64,000 bases of DNA from Mercenaria mercenaria (Eukaryota > Mollusca > Bivalvia > Venerida > Veneridae). Position 1 is the stretch's first letter. Every line of letters starts with the position of its first letter. The stretch is from the NCBI RefSeq assembly GCF_021730395.1, contig NC_069369.1, forward strand, positions 64,197,501-64,261,500, read 5' to 3'. This document shows, in pieces, positions 60,378-64,000 of the stretch. Below the pieces are notes generated by a model that saw only the letters and a program-made list of their open reading frames with translations, ran no database searches and was not told the DNA's origin. A program made the translations under genes and the position numbers.

Positions 60378-61853
60378 CAATGGCACCAGACCAGAAAGAA
60401 AATGCCTCTATACATGTTATACCCTACCCTTAGGTATTCTATAAGAACCAAGGTCATGGACGGGAAAGTACACTAACCAATTTCAATCGTACATTTCTCG
60501 CATAAAACGCGCAGTTCGGTGAATGGGTACCCAGCATATTGAACAAGTGGTAATTTATCTTCCATCGTGCACCAGTCACATTGTCCAAATATTTCATATT
60601 GCAGAGATACTCCACATATTTTACGCTTTCGTTAACGTTACAGAAAAAACTTGCGTGAAATTCCCTAATGAACATCCGGTCTGGAGGTCACAGTAGTGTG
60701 CACATGTTAGGCGAAATGTAAACAAACAAAAAAAGAATGTAAAATCTTCACAGTTTTACAAAACTCGAAATGATGAATACAATTCATCTGATATATGATT
60801 ATCAATTTGGAGCCGTTCATTGGTATACATCTGTATTGTTTATTTAATTCATATTGCATATTTATGCTGCATATACACATATTAGCGTACTTTGCACTCT
60901 TTTAGAGACTGTGACTGTAATTTTTAAGAAATTGAAGTAACGTGAACTGGATGATTTTATTGTGTAAATACATTCGAATATGAACTATATTATAACAAAT
61001 ACATGTACAAAATACAGTTGTTTGTAATAACTTCTGGACATGTCGCAAATTCCCACTTATTCTTACTTAATAACAAACAGCTGTCTTACTGTATCTTAAT
61101 ATTCTAATATTTTATTAATCTTATCTGATGTCTGATCTTTTTTTTTAATGCTTACTAAATAGTTTATTCACAATGGTATTTATGCTCATTTATGTTATAT
61201 GTCATTAAATATCTTAATTTTTGTCGTATTTTTATGTATTTGTAAAACGCCATTGAATATGTTTTGCGTAAAAGAGGCGTTTAATCAAATAAAACAGTTT
61301 CAGTTTCAGTTTTTATTAGCGTACACGTACAGTTAAACGACGACTGATACATTTTCACATCAGCCAGTTAGAATGGTTTTGTAATCTAGACCGGAACTTC
61401 ACTAGGGAAGTTCAACGGAGTTTTTTGTGTAACGTTGAAAAAAACTATAAACTACGCGTTATTTCTCCCAGGTAAGAAATATTGAAGAAATGTGACCGGT
61501 ACACAATGGAAGATAAATTACCGCTTGTTCAGTATCCATAGTATACATTTACCGAACTGCGCGTTTTATGTGTGAAATGCGCGATTGAAATGGGCTAGTA
61601 TATTTTCCCGTTCATGACCATTTGTTTGTTTGTTTGTTTATGGTTTAACGCCGTTTTTCAACAGTATTTCAGTCATGTAACGACGTGCAGTTAACCAAAC
61701 CAGTGTTCCTGGACTCTGTACCAGTACAAACCTGTTCTCCGCAAGTAACTGCCAACTTCCCCACATGAATTATCAGACCATTGTTCTTACAGAATACCTA
61801 CGGGTAGGGTATAACATGTACAGAGGCAAGTATCTTTCTGGTCTGGTGCCAGT
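60378..61853. mobile_element. Mutator-like inverted-repeat element, non-autonomous
   Basis: Long terminal inverted repeats: the left arm (60378-~60575; TGGCACCAGACCAGAAAG, CATGTTATACCCTACCC, AACGCGCAGTTCGGTGAA, TTATCTTCCAT) is repeated inverted at the right (~61495-61853). Arms are ~200 bp without the SINE inserted in the right one. A perfect 9 bp target duplication plus long arms fits Mutator-like elements. The ~900 bp interior has no transposase frame. Confidence 0.85.
61623..61775 (-). mobile_element. SINE nested in the Mutator-like element
   Basis: The 3' part of the bivalve tRNA-SINE (GGTTTAACGCCGTTTTTCAA to CCCCACATGAAT on the plus strand) interrupts the right arm, flanked by GACCATT at 61616-61622 and 61776-61782. 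Truncated at its 5' (head) end. It inserted after the host element. Confidence 0.88.
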
Positions 61854-61862
61854 GGGTCCATT

Positions 61863-62610
61863 AGTCAAAATATTTGTTCTTGTAGTTGGTAATGCTTTAA
61901 ACGGATTTAAGTTCGATACAACCTATATTCGCATATACTAACATTGAAGATTAGAGATTAATGAAAGAGCTCCCATTAACTCGGTTTTGTTATCCGTTTT
62001 TAGATCAGGAATTTTAATTATTTTTACAAAAAAACAACAACATATTTTATCTTTTTAAACATAAAAATTGTATACAAAATTAACCATTCTGCTTGATGTA
62101 CTTCGAAACATTTAAACGGTGTTGTAAAATCACCATGGGTGTTCCTTGCTTCTGGAAAATACCGCCATTTAATAAAAAAAATGTCTGTTAAATGTCCGCC
62201 AGTTTAAGAGAGAAGACTTTATCGTTTTTATACGTACCTAACATTTCACATAGAATTCATTGAAGACCGAACAACAAACGTGATTTTCTTTTGAAATCAT
62301 CTGAAGATTATGTAAGTAATTTGTCTTAAATAATATTTGAATTATTTTGTTATTAAAAATCTCAATACATTTTGGTGTAATCTCAAATATATGCGTTTTC
62401 CACGCGTTTCGGTATATAAATGTACTTAAAAGTTTAAACAATTGTAAAATATGAGAATATCTACTTTTTATAGGTAAAATTATGAAAGTAGCCCCCAAGT
62501 TATACTATTATCAGATAATAGCTTGGTAAATAACGTTTCGGTGCGAAAATACCCTGCGAGCGAGCGTTCATGGTTTAGTGGTGACCGTTCACCGATCAAG
62601 AGGCCAATAT
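61863..62610. other. No gene recognised
   Basis: AT-rich. The minus-strand frame at 62238-62498 has no recognisable domain. Confidence 0.45.
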
Positions 62611-62616
62611 TGTTGA

Positions 62617-62830
62617 AGCAAGCAAATTATTTTGACATTTGATGATAAAATCAAGAGTTAACGATCGAATATACCAGAAGAAGAATTCTAACTTTTTGTC
62701 CATTTTGGACACAGCGCGGATAACAGTGCATGGAACAGTTTTATACCCATAGGAAGAATGGATAAGATGGAAATTTTGTTTTAGTTTTCTCATAATCTTG
62801 GGAGTATTTATATAGAATGCGGTTTGATTA
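62617..62830 (+). pseudogene. First-exon relic of a gene C-like copy
   Basis: Upstream AGCAAGC...TTTGACATTTGATGATAAAA matches gene C at 55661-55702, and GCGCGGATAACA replaces its TATA region. The start at 62758 reads MDKMEILF, resembling gene C's MEKLTILFF, but is followed at once by TAG. Later bases keep the T-rich character but no signal peptide. Exons 2-3 would lie beyond or near the window end and were not seen. Treated as a broken exon; the promoter homology is firmer than the coding part. Confidence 0.45.
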
Positions 62831-64000
62831 TGTAAAAATTAAGTTAACATTATTTTGAAGTTTAAAAGTAGAGCGGATGGGAATCTGGTGTAATGGGGGC
62901 GGGGAGGACGTGTGCTTGCAACTCGCAGTGCATCATATGAAATATCTGAACCCTATTCCTAACATCAATTAGTAACTGACAGAAAGCATTCATACACTTT
63001 TGTATCTTGCGGAGGCATTATATGCTTCTTTTTTTACGAAACAGTATGTTTTCTTAGTTCGGGAAGATTGGCGAATTTCAATGTTAAATGCAATCCTCAA
63101 CCTTGTTCGGAATATTAGTTACACTCAACTTTTATTTATGAATTCAAATAAATCTACTAAGTACTACATTATTGTTCCTTCTCAAGGGAATGAACACTTA
63201 TGGTGAACATGTCACACTTGACTGAGCATGTAATAGATACAAGGGTATCATCAGAGGAATCCGAATTCCCGTAGGGCGCCGCCATCTTGGACTCATGCAT
63301 ATTCATTACAAATAGCCTCTAGCCCAATATGTGTAATCAATCTTTTTTTTCAATCTATAGTGCAATACAACTACGTAAAATAACAGAACAACAAGACACA
63401 ATAATAAAGTTTAAATGATGTAACTTCTCAATTGAATATATCATAGTAAAGAATCGAGATTAATGAAATGAATATGCATCATCTAAAAATAGACTCCCGC
63501 CAAATAAAAATTTACGTAATGAAATTAATTGTCCCTGGTCAAGTGATTTTTTAGCCTCTAACATTTCAATATACAAGTTTCAGATTTGCAAATGCTTTCT
63601 TTTGCGTACTTTTTTACCCTTCCTGATTTGTTTTTCGAATCGTAAATGCATGTATGAAATGTCTTTGTGTTAAGTGTGCATGTACTCGCTGGTGTAGTCG
63701 CCTGATGAAAACATCCGGAATTGACTGCAAAACCAATGCTTCCAAATAGCATAATATGTACTGACTTGCTTATATTAAAAAAAAACAACTTTGGATTATG
63801 ATAAAACTGTTAATACTTGCATTAGTTCTTAAGTAGTTAAGTTTGTACCAAAAATGACAGAACATATGTTTCTCATTGCATTATTAAACATTTGTAACAT
63901 TACGCTATTAAAACAATATCCCTTAAGGGGACGCATACTTTGAAATTAGAAAAAAGTGGGTGGGGTATTATAAAATTTACCTGCAAAAAAGTACAAGGTT
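62831..64000. other. No gene recognised
   Basis: AT-rich to the window end. No exon 2 or exon 3 of the family was found. Confidence 0.5.

Overview
This is a 64 kb piece of an AT-rich animal genome, most likely a bivalve mollusc (venerid-clam-like). The organism call is an inference from repeats. There are several copies of a tRNA-headed SINE of the kind seen in bivalve genomes, a GC-rich palindromic element (core GACCAGCATGGATC) present twice, a pearl-like element with a ~165 bp tandem core and a GACGCC tract, many minisatellites, and only short, intron-split host genes. I saw no bacterial operon, rRNA, tRNA gene, CRISPR array, LTR element or virus-like element.

Layout. 1-2.9 kb: two minisatellites and the pearl-like element. 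3.7-4.5 kb: an intronless, once-frameshifted copy of a dicarbonyl/L-xylulose-reductase-like short-chain dehydrogenase. 4.8-7.3 kb: a decayed LINE (endonuclease, reverse transcriptase and C-terminal zinc knuckle all visible). 7.3-11.4 kb: nothing recognisable.

11.4-62.8 kb, the main content: a tandem cluster, all on the plus strand, of a small secreted-protein family I do not recognise. Three copies can be assembled completely by eye: gene A (exons 25384-25462, 27311-27581, 30382-30586; 184 aa), gene B (41293-41371, 48728-48992, 50808-51036; 190 aa) and gene C (55835-55910, 57200-57365, 58781-59012; 157 aa). A decayed copy lies at 12118-14213, an orphan first exon at 16258-16336, and a first-exon relic near 62758. 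Every copy whose splice sites can be read joins exon 1 to 2 in phase 1 and exon 2 to 3 in phase 2. Exon 1 is a signal peptide. Exon 2 is a charged pro-region with a conserved [NST]-D-[AV]-R motif. Exon 3 opens with a motif close to RWxQDDFIIRGT, followed by a Thr/Ser/Pro-rich spacer and a short cationic, aromatic, highly variable C-terminus. That C-terminus has a Cys pair 8 or 7 residues apart in A and B, and looks like a Cys-free amphipathic helix in C. The plan resembles precursors of secreted host-defence peptides, but function is inference.

The introns and gaps are packed with repeats: shared minisatellites, segment duplications linking the gene units, a 591 bp foldback element between the 5' module and start codon of the first copy, a 2 kb inverted-repeat element in gene B intron 1, LINE 3' ends in gene A intron 2, and downstream a Mutator-like inverted-repeat element with a 9 bp target duplication and a nested SINE. 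The cluster appears to have grown by unequal duplication of whole three-exon units, with the C-terminal tail diverging fastest.
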